From assembly GCA_021730285.1 (NCBI GenBank), contig CP082962.1, positions 4,535,501 to 4,599,500 on the forward strand: 64,000 nt of DNA, written 5' to 3'. This DNA is from Desulfovibrio sp. JY. GTDB taxonomy: Bacteria; Desulfobacterota; Desulfovibrionia; Desulfovibrionales; Desulfovibrionaceae. Positions 26,926 through 35,055 of this stretch are shown piece after piece. Position 1 is the stretch's first letter; each line of letters starts with the position of its first letter. Made by a program: the position numbers and the translations under genes. The notes beneath the pieces were generated by a model. The model saw nothing but the letters and a program-made list of their open reading frames with translations, had not been told where the DNA came from and searched no databases.

Positions 26926-27083
26926 AAAATCGTCGTGAGGCTGGTGCATTTTCCCTGACGGGGTGTTAGGTACGGGCCAGGGTTTTTGAGGGCTCGCAAT
27001 AAGGCCCGGGACAACCTGGCGCGGCCGCCGGGGAGGATGCAACAAGGGATTTTTCGATCAGACGGAGGAAAAGGAGACCGATC

Positions 27084-28385
27084 ATGGACGTGTTATTGCT
27101 TTCCCGGTTGCAGTTCGCCTTTGCCACATTCATTCACTTTATCTTCGTGCCGCTCACGCTCGGACTCTCGTTCATCGTGGCGGTCATGGAAACGAAGTAC
27201 GTGCGCACCGGCGACGAGACGTACAAAAAGATGGCCAAGTTCTGGGGCAAACTCTTTTTGATCAACTTCGCCCTAGGCGTGGTCACGGGCCTCACCCTGG
27301 AATTCCAGTTCGGCACCAACTGGTCGCGCTACTCGACATTCGTCGGCGATATCTTCGGTTCGCTCCTGGCCATCGAGGCCACGGCCGCCTTCTTTCTGGA
27401 ATCGACCTTCGTCGCGGTCTGGGTCTTCGGCTGGAAGAAGCTTTCGCCCAAATTTCACGCCACCTGCATCTGGCTCGTGGCCTTCGCCGCCAACCTGTCG
27501 GCCCTGTGGATCATCCTGGCCAACGGCTTCATGCAGCACCCGGTTGGCTACGTGATCCAAAACGGCCGGGCCGAACTGGCGAGCTTCACCGACGTCATCA
27601 CCAACGGTTACGCCTGGAACGAATTTTTCCACACCGTCACCGGCGCCTGGGCCCTGGGCGGCTTCTTCGTGGTGGGCGTGTCGGCCTGGCACCTGCTGCG
27701 CAAGCAGAACGTCGATTTCTTCACCAAGTCCTTCCGCATCGGCGCGGCCTTCGCCCTGATCTTCGCCCTGGTCGTGGCCCTGGTCGGCCACCGGCAGGGC
27801 AACATCGTGGCCGAGGTCCAGCCGGCCAAGCTCGCGGCCATGGAATCCCACTGGGAAACCCAACCCAACGCCCCCATGTACCTCGTCCAGGTTCCCGATC
27901 CCGAAAACGAGGGCAACAGCATCCAGTTCGGCAAGATCCCGAGCATCTTAAGCATCATGGCCTTCAACAACCCCTCGGCCGTGGTCAAGGGCCTCAAGGA
28001 CTTTCCCAAGCAGGACCGCCCTCCCGTCACCCTGACCTTCTCTGCCTTCCGCCTCATGGTGGGGCTCGGCACGCTGATGATCATCGTGGCTATCCTGGCC
28101 TTTATCGCCCGCCATCAGCCGGTTGAATGCTCGCCCAAGCTGCTCAAGCTTTTCGTCTGGTGCATCCCCGTTCCCTACCTCGCCCTGCAGGCCGGTTGGG
28201 CCGTGGCCGAGGTCGGACGCCAGCCCTGGATCGTCTACGGCCTCATGCGCACCAAGGACGCCGTGTCTCCCCTGGCCACCTCCCAGGTCGCCATCAGCCT
28301 GGTGGCCTTCTTCGTGGTCTATATCCTGCTTGCGGCCATCGACATCTTCCTTCTGACCAAATACGCCCGCAAGCAACCGGCCTAA
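27084..28385 (+). CDS. cydA: Cytochrome bd quinol oxidase subunit I
   Basis: 433 residues, about nine membrane helices. It keeps FATFIHFIFVPLTLG with the heme ligand His, the NEFFHTVTGAWALGGF segment, and GRQPWIVYGLMRT near the end. The quinol-binding loop is short, the non-E. coli form of the family, which explains the length (E. coli CydA is about 520). It reduces O2 to water with quinol electrons; in sulfate reducers it is linked to oxygen protection. A strong AAAGGAGA site precedes the ATG. Confidence 0.95.
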   Translation: MDVLLLSRLQFAFATFIHFIFVPLTLGLSFIVAVMETKYVRTGDETYKKMAKFWGKLFLINFALGVVTGLTLEFQFGTNWSRYSTFVGDIFGSLLAIEATAAFFLESTFVAVWVFGWKKLSPKFHATCIWLVAFAANLSALWIILANGFMQHPVGYVIQNGRAELASFTDVITNGYAWNEFFHTVTGAWALGGFFVVGVSAWHLLRKQNVDFFTKSFRIGAAFALIFALVVALVGHRQGNIVAEVQPAKLAAMESHWETQPNAPMYLVQVPDPENEGNSIQFGKIPSILSIMAFNNPSAVVKGLKDFPKQDRPPVTLTFSAFRLMVGLGTLMIIVAILAFIARHQPVECSPKLLKLFVWCIPVPYLALQAGWAVAEVGRQPWIVYGLMRTKDAVSPLATSQVAISLVAFFVVYILLAAIDIFLLTKYARKQPA

Positions 28386-28461
28386 GGCCCCGACACGGGA
28401 ACCGTAAGACGCAAGAAAGCCCGAACCCGGCCCGGCCGGTTTGACAGCAAGGAGAATGGCC

Positions 28462-29490
28462 ATGGATCTCGGAACAATCTGGTTCATCCTTTGGGGAGTG
28501 CTCTGGGCGGTCTATTTCGTCCTGGACGGCTATGATTTCGGCATCGGCATCATCCGCCCCTTCTTCTCCAAAAACGATACGGAAACCCGTATCATGTACA
28601 ACGCCATGGGTCCCTTCTGGGACGGCAACGAAGTCTGGCTCATCACGGCCGGCGGCGTGACCTTCGCCGCCTTCCCGAAAACCTACGCCATCATGTTTTC
28701 CAGCCTCTATACGCCGCTGATGCTGCTTTTATTCTCGCTGATCCTGCGCGGCGTCACCCTGGAATTTCGCTCCAAGGTCGACAGCGCCGGCTGGCGTAAG
28801 CTCTGGGACGCCTGCAACTTCCTGGGCAGCTTCCTGCCGGCCCTGCTCCTCGGCGTGGCCTTCGCCAACATCTTCATGGGCATTCCTCTCGACAAGGACG
28901 GCATCCTGCAGGGCAACCTCTTCACCCTGCTCAACCCCTACGGCCTGGCCGGCGGGCTGCTGTTCGTGTTCCTGTTCGCCCACCACGGCGCGCTGTGGCT
29001 GGCCCAGAAGTCCGAGGGCGAAATCCGCGAACGCGCGCTTCGTACCGCCGGCAAGCTCTGGCCGGTGGTGGCCGCGCTGGTGGTGCTGTTCCTCGTCATG
29101 TCCTGGTTCATGACGCCGCTTTTCACCAACTACCTCGTCCATCCGGCGCTTTTCATCGTGCTGCTCGTGCCGGTGGCCGGGCTGCTCTTGACCTGCAAGT
29201 ACCGCCGCGAGGGACGTCCGCTGGCCTCCTGGGTCGGCTCGGCGCTTTTGATTGGCGGCGCGGCGCTCTTCGGCGTGTTCGGCATCTTCCCGGCCCTGCT
29301 GCCCTCGAGCCTCAACCCGGCCTGGTCGCTGACCATCGAGAACTCCTCGTCCACGCCGCTGACGCTTTCCATCATGCTCGGCGTGGCCCTGGTCTTCGTG
29401 CCCATCGTCATCATCTACCAGGTCTGGGCCATGCACCTGTTCCGTCATCCCGTGACCCAGGAAGACCTGGATTACGACGAAGCCTACTAG
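28462..29490 (+). CDS. cydB: Cytochrome bd quinol oxidase subunit II
   Basis: 342 residues from the ATG at 28462, chosen because AAGGAGA is 7 bases away; an ATG two codons upstream is too close. It begins MDLGTIWFILWGVLWAVYFVLDGYDFGIG, a typical CydB start, and has eight or more membrane helices and PFWDGNEVWLITAGG. It pairs with CydA 76 bases upstream. No CydX-like small gene was seen after it. Confidence 0.94.
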   Translation: MDLGTIWFILWGVLWAVYFVLDGYDFGIGIIRPFFSKNDTETRIMYNAMGPFWDGNEVWLITAGGVTFAAFPKTYAIMFSSLYTPLMLLLFSLILRGVTLEFRSKVDSAGWRKLWDACNFLGSFLPALLLGVAFANIFMGIPLDKDGILQGNLFTLLNPYGLAGGLLFVFLFAHHGALWLAQKSEGEIRERALRTAGKLWPVVAALVVLFLVMSWFMTPLFTNYLVHPALFIVLLVPVAGLLLTCKYRREGRPLASWVGSALLIGGAALFGVFGIFPALLPSSLNPAWSLTIENSSSTPLTLSIMLGVALVFVPIVIIYQVWAMHLFRHPVTQEDLDYDEAY

Positions 29491-29516
29491 TCGATCGTTG
29501 CCTGCCCCCCTCCCTG

Positions 29517-29548
29517 CCGCCGTCGGGTTCGCCCGGCGGCGGTTTTTT
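29517..29548 (+). terminator. Rho-independent terminator of cydAB
   Basis: CCGCCGTCGGG pairs with CCCGGCGGCGG around GTTCG (one G-T pair), followed by TTTTTT, 27 bases after cydB. Confidence 0.8.
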
Positions 29549-29581
29549 GTTGGGGAAGAAGGGAGAGAGAAGAGAGATGAT

Positions 29582-29624
29582 GCGAGAGGGGAAACCCTTT
29601 GAAAAGGGCAGTAGCCCCTCTCGC
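29582..29624 (+). terminator. Palindromic terminator cassette, family T1 (interrupted copy)
   Basis: GCGAGAGGGGAAACCCTTT and its complement, the right arm interrupted by CAGTAG, then the tail GCTCTCCCCTTTCTAAAGTT. It follows the cydAB terminator in the same orientation. Confidence 0.65.
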
Positions 29625-29657
29625 GCTCTCCCCTTTCTAAAGTTTTTTTCTTATTTT

Positions 29658-29676
29658 GATATTGACAATCATTATC
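29658..29676. promoter_or_regulatory. Fur-box-like site upstream of the HD-GYP gene
   Basis: GATATTGACAATCATTATC matches 17 of 19 positions of the Fur consensus GATAATGATAATCATTATC. It ends 38 bases before the ATG at 29715, where a repressor would block transcription. The TATTGACA overlapping it may be a -35 element. Confidence 0.6.
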
Positions 29677-29714
29677 ATAAATAATAGGACAAATCCCAGC
29701 CCATCCGGGACATT

Positions 29715-30449
29715 ATGCAACCACAACAAAGACGTACCGCGCAACACCCGATGCTCAAACCGCCCTATTTCGACGATCCCACCCAGTCCGACCGCAAGTC
29801 GCCGGAATCCGCAACCGGACGGGACACGGTCATGGCCGCCGTCCACGAACTGGCCGCCTCCCTTGGCCGGGCCATCGACGCCAAGGACCCGCACACCCTG
29901 GCCCACTCCGAAGAAGTGGCCGAAGTGGCCAGGGTCCTGGCCCGAAGCCTGGGCCTGTCCTCGCCCGAGGCCGACATCGTCCACGTGGCCGGCCATCTGC
30001 ACGACATCGGCAAGATCGGCGTGCCGGACGCGGTGCTGTGCAAGCCCGGCCGCCTGACCGGGGCCGAGTGGGACCGCATGCGCGCCCATCCGGCCATAGG
30101 GGCCGAGATTCTAGCCCCCCTGTCCTGCCTGTCCGGACTCGGCGTGGTGGAGATGGTGGCCGCCCACCATGAACGTTTCGACGGCGGCGGCTATCCGCTG
30201 GGCCTTGCCGGCCGGGACATCCCCCTCGGCGCGCGCATCATCACCGTGGCCGACAGCCTGTCGGCCATGCTGCAAAGCCGGCCTTACCGCCCGGCCATGA
30301 CGTTTGAGGCGGCCCGGGCGGAACTCCTGCGCTGCCGGGGCAGCCAATTCGATCCCGACGTGGTGGCGGCCTTCATGGCCGACCAGGCTGCCGTGCACCG
30401 GCTGTGCCAGCGGTTCCGCACCCAGGACGAGAACGGGGCGCTCGTGTAA
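29715..30449 (+). CDS. HD-GYP domain protein (putative c-di-GMP phosphodiesterase)
   Basis: 244 residues. The HD-GYP core runs from about 60 to 220: HTLAHSEEVAEVARVLA, the HD pair in GHLHDIGKIG, HPAIGAEIL, and HHERFDGGGYPLGLAG, which carries the defining GYP. No sensor or receiver domain precedes it; the first 50 residues are unstructured. Members hydrolyse c-di-GMP to pGpG or GMP. The Fur-like site upstream suggests iron-dependent expression. Confidence 0.88.
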   Translation: MQPQQRRTAQHPMLKPPYFDDPTQSDRKSPESATGRDTVMAAVHELAASLGRAIDAKDPHTLAHSEEVAEVARVLARSLGLSSPEADIVHVAGHLHDIGKIGVPDAVLCKPGRLTGAEWDRMRAHPAIGAEILAPLSCLSGLGVVEMVAAHHERFDGGGYPLGLAGRDIPLGARIITVADSLSAMLQSRPYRPAMTFEAARAELLRCRGSQFDPDVVAAFMADQAAVHRLCQRFRTQDENGALV

Positions 30450-30514
30450 TGAAAACAAAAATCACAACCAAAATCGATAAAGCCCCGCGCCATCGCCCTG
30501 ACCGGCCTGCGTCG

Positions 30515-30538
30515 GCTGATGGGCAATTCCCCATCAGC
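30515..30538 (+). other. Hairpin between HD-GYP gene and porin gene
   Basis: GCTGATGGG and CCCATCAGC form a 9-bp stem with a 6-base loop, without a U-tract. It lies in the 196-base gap 30450-30645, whose last 60 bases are AT-rich and probably hold the porin promoter. It may be an attenuator or a weak terminator. Confidence 0.35.
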
Positions 30539-30645
30539 TCGCCCGCACCTTGTAACCGAAGGAAGGAGAGACTAGAACGCATAAAAAATAATAATTCATA
30601 TTACTATTTATTTCCTCAACGTACCATGCTTATGGAGTAGACAGC

Positions 30646-32076
30646 ATGCGACCCAAACATCTCCTTCTCGCCCTGGCGCTTTTTAGCGCCACCGCCCAGG
30701 CGGCCCTTGCCGCGACCGATGTCCGCATGGCCGGCGACGCCCGCGTCTACGGCGTCTTCTTCGCCAATCGCAACTTCACCGGCTGGGACGAAACCGGCAC
30801 CCGGACCGAGGACCGCGCCACCTTCTGGCAGCGGTTGCGGCTGCGCAGCGATTTCATGGCCAACGAAAACCTCAAATTCCGCTTCGGCATGCGCATCGAC
30901 GACGAGGCCTGGGGCCATGGCTACCTGACCGCCGCCAATCCCGAGGCCGCCATCGAGCCGTATCTGGCCTACCTCCAGTTCAAATGGCCCGGCACCGACA
31001 TCGAGGTCACGGCCGGCTACCAGCCCCTGTCCATGCCCCATACCGAGGTCTTCTACGACAGCATCGTGCTGGCCGCCGACGACGGCGACCAGGCCAGCGC
31101 CGCCCTTTACGTGAACATCCCCGTCAACGAGCACTTCTCGGTCCAGGCCGCCTATGGCCAGCTGCTGGCCGCGGGCCGGACCTATCAGGAGACCACCACC
31201 CAGATCGGCGACGCCTTCGACATCTACCACCTCGCCCTGCCCGTGACCCTGGACGGTTTCTCGGCCACGCCCTGGGGCCTCGTCGGCGTGTACGGCAAGG
31301 GCTCCGACCCCGACGACCTCTTCGCCACGGGCCTGCGCTCGGCCGCAAGCTATCTGTCCACCACCGGCTATCCCTACAAGGACAACCAGAACGCCATGTG
31401 GTGGGCCGGTCTGGCCCTGACCGTGGACGCCGCCGATCCCGTCAAATTCTATTGCGACGGCATCTACGGCGACGCCGCCCCGGCCGACCGCGAACGCAAC
31501 CGCCGTCGCGGCTGGTTCTTCGACGCCGGGGTCACCTATTCGGGCTTCGACTGGATGGTGCCCGGAGTCTTCGGCTGGGTAGCCAGCGGCGAGGATTCGA
31601 GCCTTGGCAACGGCAGCGAACGCCTGCCCGTCATCACGCCCAAATGGGGCCCCGGCACCTCGTTTCTTTTCGATAACGACCAGGAATTCAGCAACAATTC
31701 CATCGGCGTGGACCCGACCGGCACCTGGGGGCTGGCCGCGTCCCTGCGCGACATACGCTTCCTCGAGAAACTCGCCAGCCGGCTGACCGTGGCCGCCGTC
31801 GCCGGCACGAACAGCCCGGCCGGCCTGCGCAAGGCGGTTACTGCCAGCGGCGGCGTGGGCCAGTACGTCACCATGGGCCGCAATCTGGCCCAGGGCGAAT
31901 GGCTCATCGGCGTCAACTGCGACAGCAGTTACGCCATCACCGAGCAGTTGAGCCTGACAGTGCAGACCGGTTTCGCCTCGCCACAAGGGCTCAAGACCAG
32001 CATCTGGGGGCACCGCTTCACCAATCAGGCCCAGGACGCCTGGATGGGCTCCCTGGGTTTCCTCTACACCTTCTAG
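30646..32076 (+). CDS. Outer-membrane homotrimeric porin, Desulfovibrio type
   Basis: 476 residues. Signal peptide at 1-22 (LLLALALFSATAQAALA, cleaved near ALA-ATD). The rest is beta-rich with alternating hydrophobic residues and many aromatic-ended strands (VYGVFFANRNFTGW, FLYTF at the C-terminus with terminal Phe), as expected for a barrel. The WDETGTRTEDRATFWQRLRLR segment is typical of the abundant Desulfovibrio porins. It should form a general diffusion pore. Start by the TATGGAG site upstream of the ATG. Confidence 0.85.
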   Translation: MRPKHLLLALALFSATAQAALAATDVRMAGDARVYGVFFANRNFTGWDETGTRTEDRATFWQRLRLRSDFMANENLKFRFGMRIDDEAWGHGYLTAANPEAAIEPYLAYLQFKWPGTDIEVTAGYQPLSMPHTEVFYDSIVLAADDGDQASAALYVNIPVNEHFSVQAAYGQLLAAGRTYQETTTQIGDAFDIYHLALPVTLDGFSATPWGLVGVYGKGSDPDDLFATGLRSAASYLSTTGYPYKDNQNAMWWAGLALTVDAADPVKFYCDGIYGDAAPADRERNRRRGWFFDAGVTYSGFDWMVPGVFGWVASGEDSSLGNGSERLPVITPKWGPGTSFLFDNDQEFSNNSIGVDPTGTWGLAASLRDIRFLEKLASRLTVAAVAGTNSPAGLRKAVTASGGVGQYVTMGRNLAQGEWLIGVNCDSSYAITEQLSLTVQTGFASPQGLKTSIWGHRFTNQAQDAWMGSLGFLYTF

Positions 32077-32145
32077 CGATCTCGCGCCGGACCAGGAAGA
32101 ATAATCCCACTTGACAAGACGTAAACAGGTGTTAACCATTACCCC

Positions 32146-32739
32146 ATGGCTGAACGTATGGAATCCCCTCTGCGGCGGGAACAGATCGCCGAGGCCGCGC
32201 TGACGATCGTGGTCGAGCAAGGGCTCGGCGCGGTGACCGTCCGCCGGGTGGCCGAGGCGGTGGGCATCTCCGCCGCCGCCCTGTACCGCCACTACAAGAA
32301 CAAGGGGGACATCCTCGCCGCCGTGCTCGAAGAGCACCACGAAATGGCCCTCGCCAACCTGCGCCAGGCCAAGGCCCAGGGGGAAACCCCCATGGATGCC
32401 CTGAAGCTGATCTATCTGGGCATCATGAAACTCGTGGTCAAGTACCGCGCCCTGCCGGTGATATTTCTTTCGGATGTCCTGTGGTTCGAGGAACCGCGCC
32501 TGCGTGAACTCAAGCTCAAACACCACAATACAGTGCGCGAAAGCCTTCTCGAAATCTTCAAACAAGGGCAGGCGCAAAAGCAGATTCGCAGCGACATCCG
32601 TCCGGAAGAACTCTTCGTGCATTTTCTCGGATTGATCGCCATGCCCGCCCTTATTTGTGTGCGTGATGTCCAGGACGTGGACATGCCGCGCCAGATCACC
32701 GCCAATTGGGAGCTTTTCATCCATGCCGTTCGGGTTTGA
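32146..32739 (+). CDS. TetR-family transcriptional regulator
   Basis: 197 residues. The N-terminal helix-turn-helix is plain: QIAEAALTIVVEQGLGAVTV, RRVAEAVGISAAALYRHYKNKGDIL. The C-terminal ligand domain shows no specific signature. TTGACA at 32111 and the near-palindrome TAAACAGGTGTTA just upstream could be its promoter and operator. It lies upstream of an esterase gene and an RND pump and is the likely local repressor of that pump. Confidence 0.88.
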   Translation: MAERMESPLRREQIAEAALTIVVEQGLGAVTVRRVAEAVGISAAALYRHYKNKGDILAAVLEEHHEMALANLRQAKAQGETPMDALKLIYLGIMKLVVKYRALPVIFLSDVLWFEEPRLRELKLKHHNTVRESLLEIFKQGQAQKQIRSDIRPEELFVHFLGLIAMPALICVRDVQDVDMPRQITANWELFIHAVRV

Positions 32740-33727
32740 TTTTTTTTCCCCGTCAGGTGAACATCCGTTTACTCGCAAGTCTGATCGCCGGGGCACCTGC
32801 ATCGCCGGTCTGGCCGTGGTGCTGCTCGTCGCCGGCCTGGCCCCGGCCTTTGGCGATCAGGCGACCGTGGAGACGGTCTACGCCAAGTACGGCGACCGCA
32901 TGCCCGTCACCAACGCCCAGGGCGACGCCCGGGGCGAGCTGGCCGTGTACAAGGCGCCGGCCGACGCGCCCCGCGTCGACTGCCGGAAATTGACCGGGCC
33001 GCGCGGCATGGTCGCCCTGGTCTTCGGCCAGTCCAACGCCTCCAACACCGTGGACCCCGGCTACGGCGCGACCCAGGCGGTCTACGCCTACCAGGGCGGG
33101 GAATGCCTCAAGGTCCGCGATGCCATCCCCGGGGCCTCGGGTTCCAAGGGAAGCGCCTGGGGCAGGCTGGGCGACCTGCTCGTGACCAGCGGCCTCTACG
33201 ACACGGTGCTTTTCGTGGACATCGCCCGGGGCGGTTCCTCCATCCTCAACTGGGGCTCCAAAGGCAGTCTGCATGCCCTGCTCGACGGAACCATCGAGGA
33301 CATGCGCGCCCACGGCCTTGTGCCGACCCATGTCTTTTTCCACCAGGGCGAGGCCGACTGCGCCCTGGGCCTGACGCGGTCGGAATACCAGGTCGTCCTC
33401 GAATCGGTCCTCGACGAGGTGCGCCGGCTGGCTGGTCCCAAGCCCGATATTTTCGTTTCGCGGGCCTCGCTTTTCCTGGACCCGACCGCTTGTCGCGACA
33501 CGCGCAATCCCGTCTGCTACAAGTCCTGCCCGGCCATCACCGCCGCCCAGACCGCCGTGGTCAATCCGGCGCGCGGGATTTACGCGGGCCCCAATACCGA
33601 CCTTATCGTCCCCTGGTTCGACCGCAACGATGGATACCATTTCACCGCCCAGGCCGCCGACCGATTCGCCGCCGCCTGGATGCCGCTTCTGGCGGGTGGT
33701 GAAGCGGCCAACCAGCCCCTGCAATAA
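32723..33727 (+). CDS. Secreted SGNH/sialate O-acetylesterase-like hydrolase
   Basis: About 334 residues from the ATG at 32723, which overlaps the end of the TetR gene. GQSNASN, FFHQGEADC and a late DGYHF match the GQSN-containing carbohydrate-esterase family (Ser, Glu-Asp and His residues). A signal peptide is expected (CIAGLAVVLLVAGLAPAFG) but has a long leader in this frame. A GTG near 32756 starts a better leader in another frame, so a frameshift or a misplaced start is possible. The substrate, probably an acetylated sugar, is unknown. Confidence 0.7.
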   Translation: MPFGFDFFSPSGEHPFTRKSDRRGTCIAGLAVVLLVAGLAPAFGDQATVETVYAKYGDRMPVTNAQGDARGELAVYKAPADAPRVDCRKLTGPRGMVALVFGQSNASNTVDPGYGATQAVYAYQGGECLKVRDAIPGASGSKGSAWGRLGDLLVTSGLYDTVLFVDIARGGSSILNWGSKGSLHALLDGTIEDMRAHGLVPTHVFFHQGEADCALGLTRSEYQVVLESVLDEVRRLAGPKPDIFVSRASLFLDPTACRDTRNPVCYKSCPAITAAQTAVVNPARGIYAGPNTDLIVPWFDRNDGYHFTAQAADRFAAAWMPLLAGGEAANQPLQ

Positions 33728-33744
33728 CCATTCGTCGAACAACC

Positions 33745-33782
33745 AAAGCGCCCTGCCCAGGAGGACTGTGCCCGGCGCTTTT
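33745..33782 (+). other. Hairpin before the RND adaptor gene
   Basis: AAAGCGCC and GGCGCTTT form an 8-bp stem around a 22-base loop, ending in TTTT. It could partly terminate transcription from the esterase gene ahead of the pump genes. Confidence 0.35.
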
Positions 33783-33795
33783 CCCGGAGGACTCC

Positions 33796-35055
33796 ATGAC
33801 CGCGTTTACGCTCCCGCAAACCGCCCTTCGCGGGCTCATCCTTGGCGTGTTGTGCGCCCTTTGCGCCGGCCTCTCCGGTTGCGCCACGGACAGTTCCGGA
33901 CAGGAGACGTCCGCCAAGGCCCCGCCGCCCCCGGAAATCGTGGCCTATACCGTCAAGCGCGCCGATATTCCCCTGCACATGGCCTACATGGGCCAGACCG
34001 CGGGTTCGCGCGAGGTCCAGGTGCGGGCCCGGGTGGGCGGCATCCTGTTGCGCCGCAACTATGAGGAAGGCCAGCCCGTGCGCCAGGGCGACCTGATGTT
34101 CGAGATCGACCCCGCCCCCTACCAGGCCGCCCTGGAACAGGCCAAGGGTGCGCTCGGCCAGACCGAGGCCACCCTGACCCAGGCCGAACGCGACGCCAAG
34201 CGCATGGAAACGCTCTACAAGGGCGATGTCGTGGCCAAAAAGGACTTTGACGACGCGAGGACCACCCTGGATTCGGCCAAGGCCGCCGTGGAATCTGCCC
34301 GGGGCAAGGTGCGCGAAGCGTCGCTGAACCTCCAATGGACCAAGGTCACGGCCCCTATCTCCGGTCTCACCAGCAAGGAGACCAAGTCTGAAGGCAGCCT
34401 CATCAGCACCACCAGCGACAGCAGCCTTTTGACCACCATCAACCGGGTCGATCCGCTCTACGTCAACTTCTCCATGTCCGGGCCCGAGATGCTGCGCCTG
34501 CGCAAGGATCTGGCCGCGGGCAAGGTGGTCATCGGCGCGGGCGGCGATTACGTCGTGCGCCTGGTCCTGCCCGACGGCAGCGTCTACAAGGAGCCCGGCC
34601 GCATCAACTTCACCGACACCCAGGTCGACTCCACCACCGGCGTGGTCAAGGTCCGGGCCGAGTTCAAGAATCCCGACGGCGCGGTGCTGCCGGGCCAGTT
34701 CGTGCGGGTGCGCCTGGAAGGCGCCCACTACAAGGACGCCCTGGCCGTGCCCCAGGGCGCGGTGCTCAACACCCAGCAGGGCGCCATGGTCTGGGTCCTG
34801 GACGCCTCCAACAAGGTCTCGCCCCGGCCCATCGTGCTCGGCCAGTCCGTCGGCAACGACTACCTGGTGGATAAGGGCCTGATAAACGGTGACCGCATCG
34901 TGGCCGAGGGCATCATCAAGGTGCGCCCCGGCATGGTCGTGCGCGTGCGCCAGGAGAATGCGCCCGCCCAGGCCGAGGGATCGGGCAAGCCCACCGCCCA
35001 GGCGTCCGCCGACAAGGCCGAAGCCTCCCAGGCGACCAAGGAGCCCCGTTCATGA
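33796..35055 (+). CDS. RND efflux periplasmic adaptor (AcrA/MexA family)
   Basis: 419 residues. An LSGC lipobox near residue 30 predicts a lipid anchor. The order is as in MexA: membrane-proximal strand, barrel-sandwich half ([20 protein letters not shown]), alpha-hairpin coiled coil (about 105-170), second half-barrel and C-terminal domain, then an Ala/Lys-rich tail. GGAGG precedes the ATG. The stop overlaps the start of the pump gene, so the two are translated together. No TolC-like outer-membrane gene is in the window. Confidence 0.92.
   Translation: MTAFTLPQTALRGLILGVLCALCAGLSGCATDSSGQETSAKAPPPPEIVAYTVKRADIPLHMAYMGQTAGSREVQVRARVGGILLRRNYEEGQPVRQGDLMFEIDPAPYQAALEQAKGALGQTEATLTQAERDAKRMETLYKGDVVAKKDFDDARTTLDSAKAAVESARGKVREASLNLQWTKVTAPISGLTSKETKSEGSLISTTSDSSLLTTINRVDPLYVNFSMSGPEMLRLRKDLAAGKVVIGAGGDYVVRLVLPDGSVYKEPGRINFTDTQVDSTTGVVKVRAEFKNPDGAVLPGQFVRVRLEGAHYKDALAVPQGAVLNTQQGAMVWVLDASNKVSPRPIVLGQSVGNDYLVDKGLINGDRIVAEGIIKVRPGMVVRVRQENAPAQAEGSGKPTAQASADKAEASQATKEPRS

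Noticed and set aside
30449-30640. Possible small gene of 63 codons after the HD-GYP gene
   Set aside because: The start overlaps the upstream stop but has no ribosome site, and the peptide has no structure or family. The region looks like a leader or promoter.
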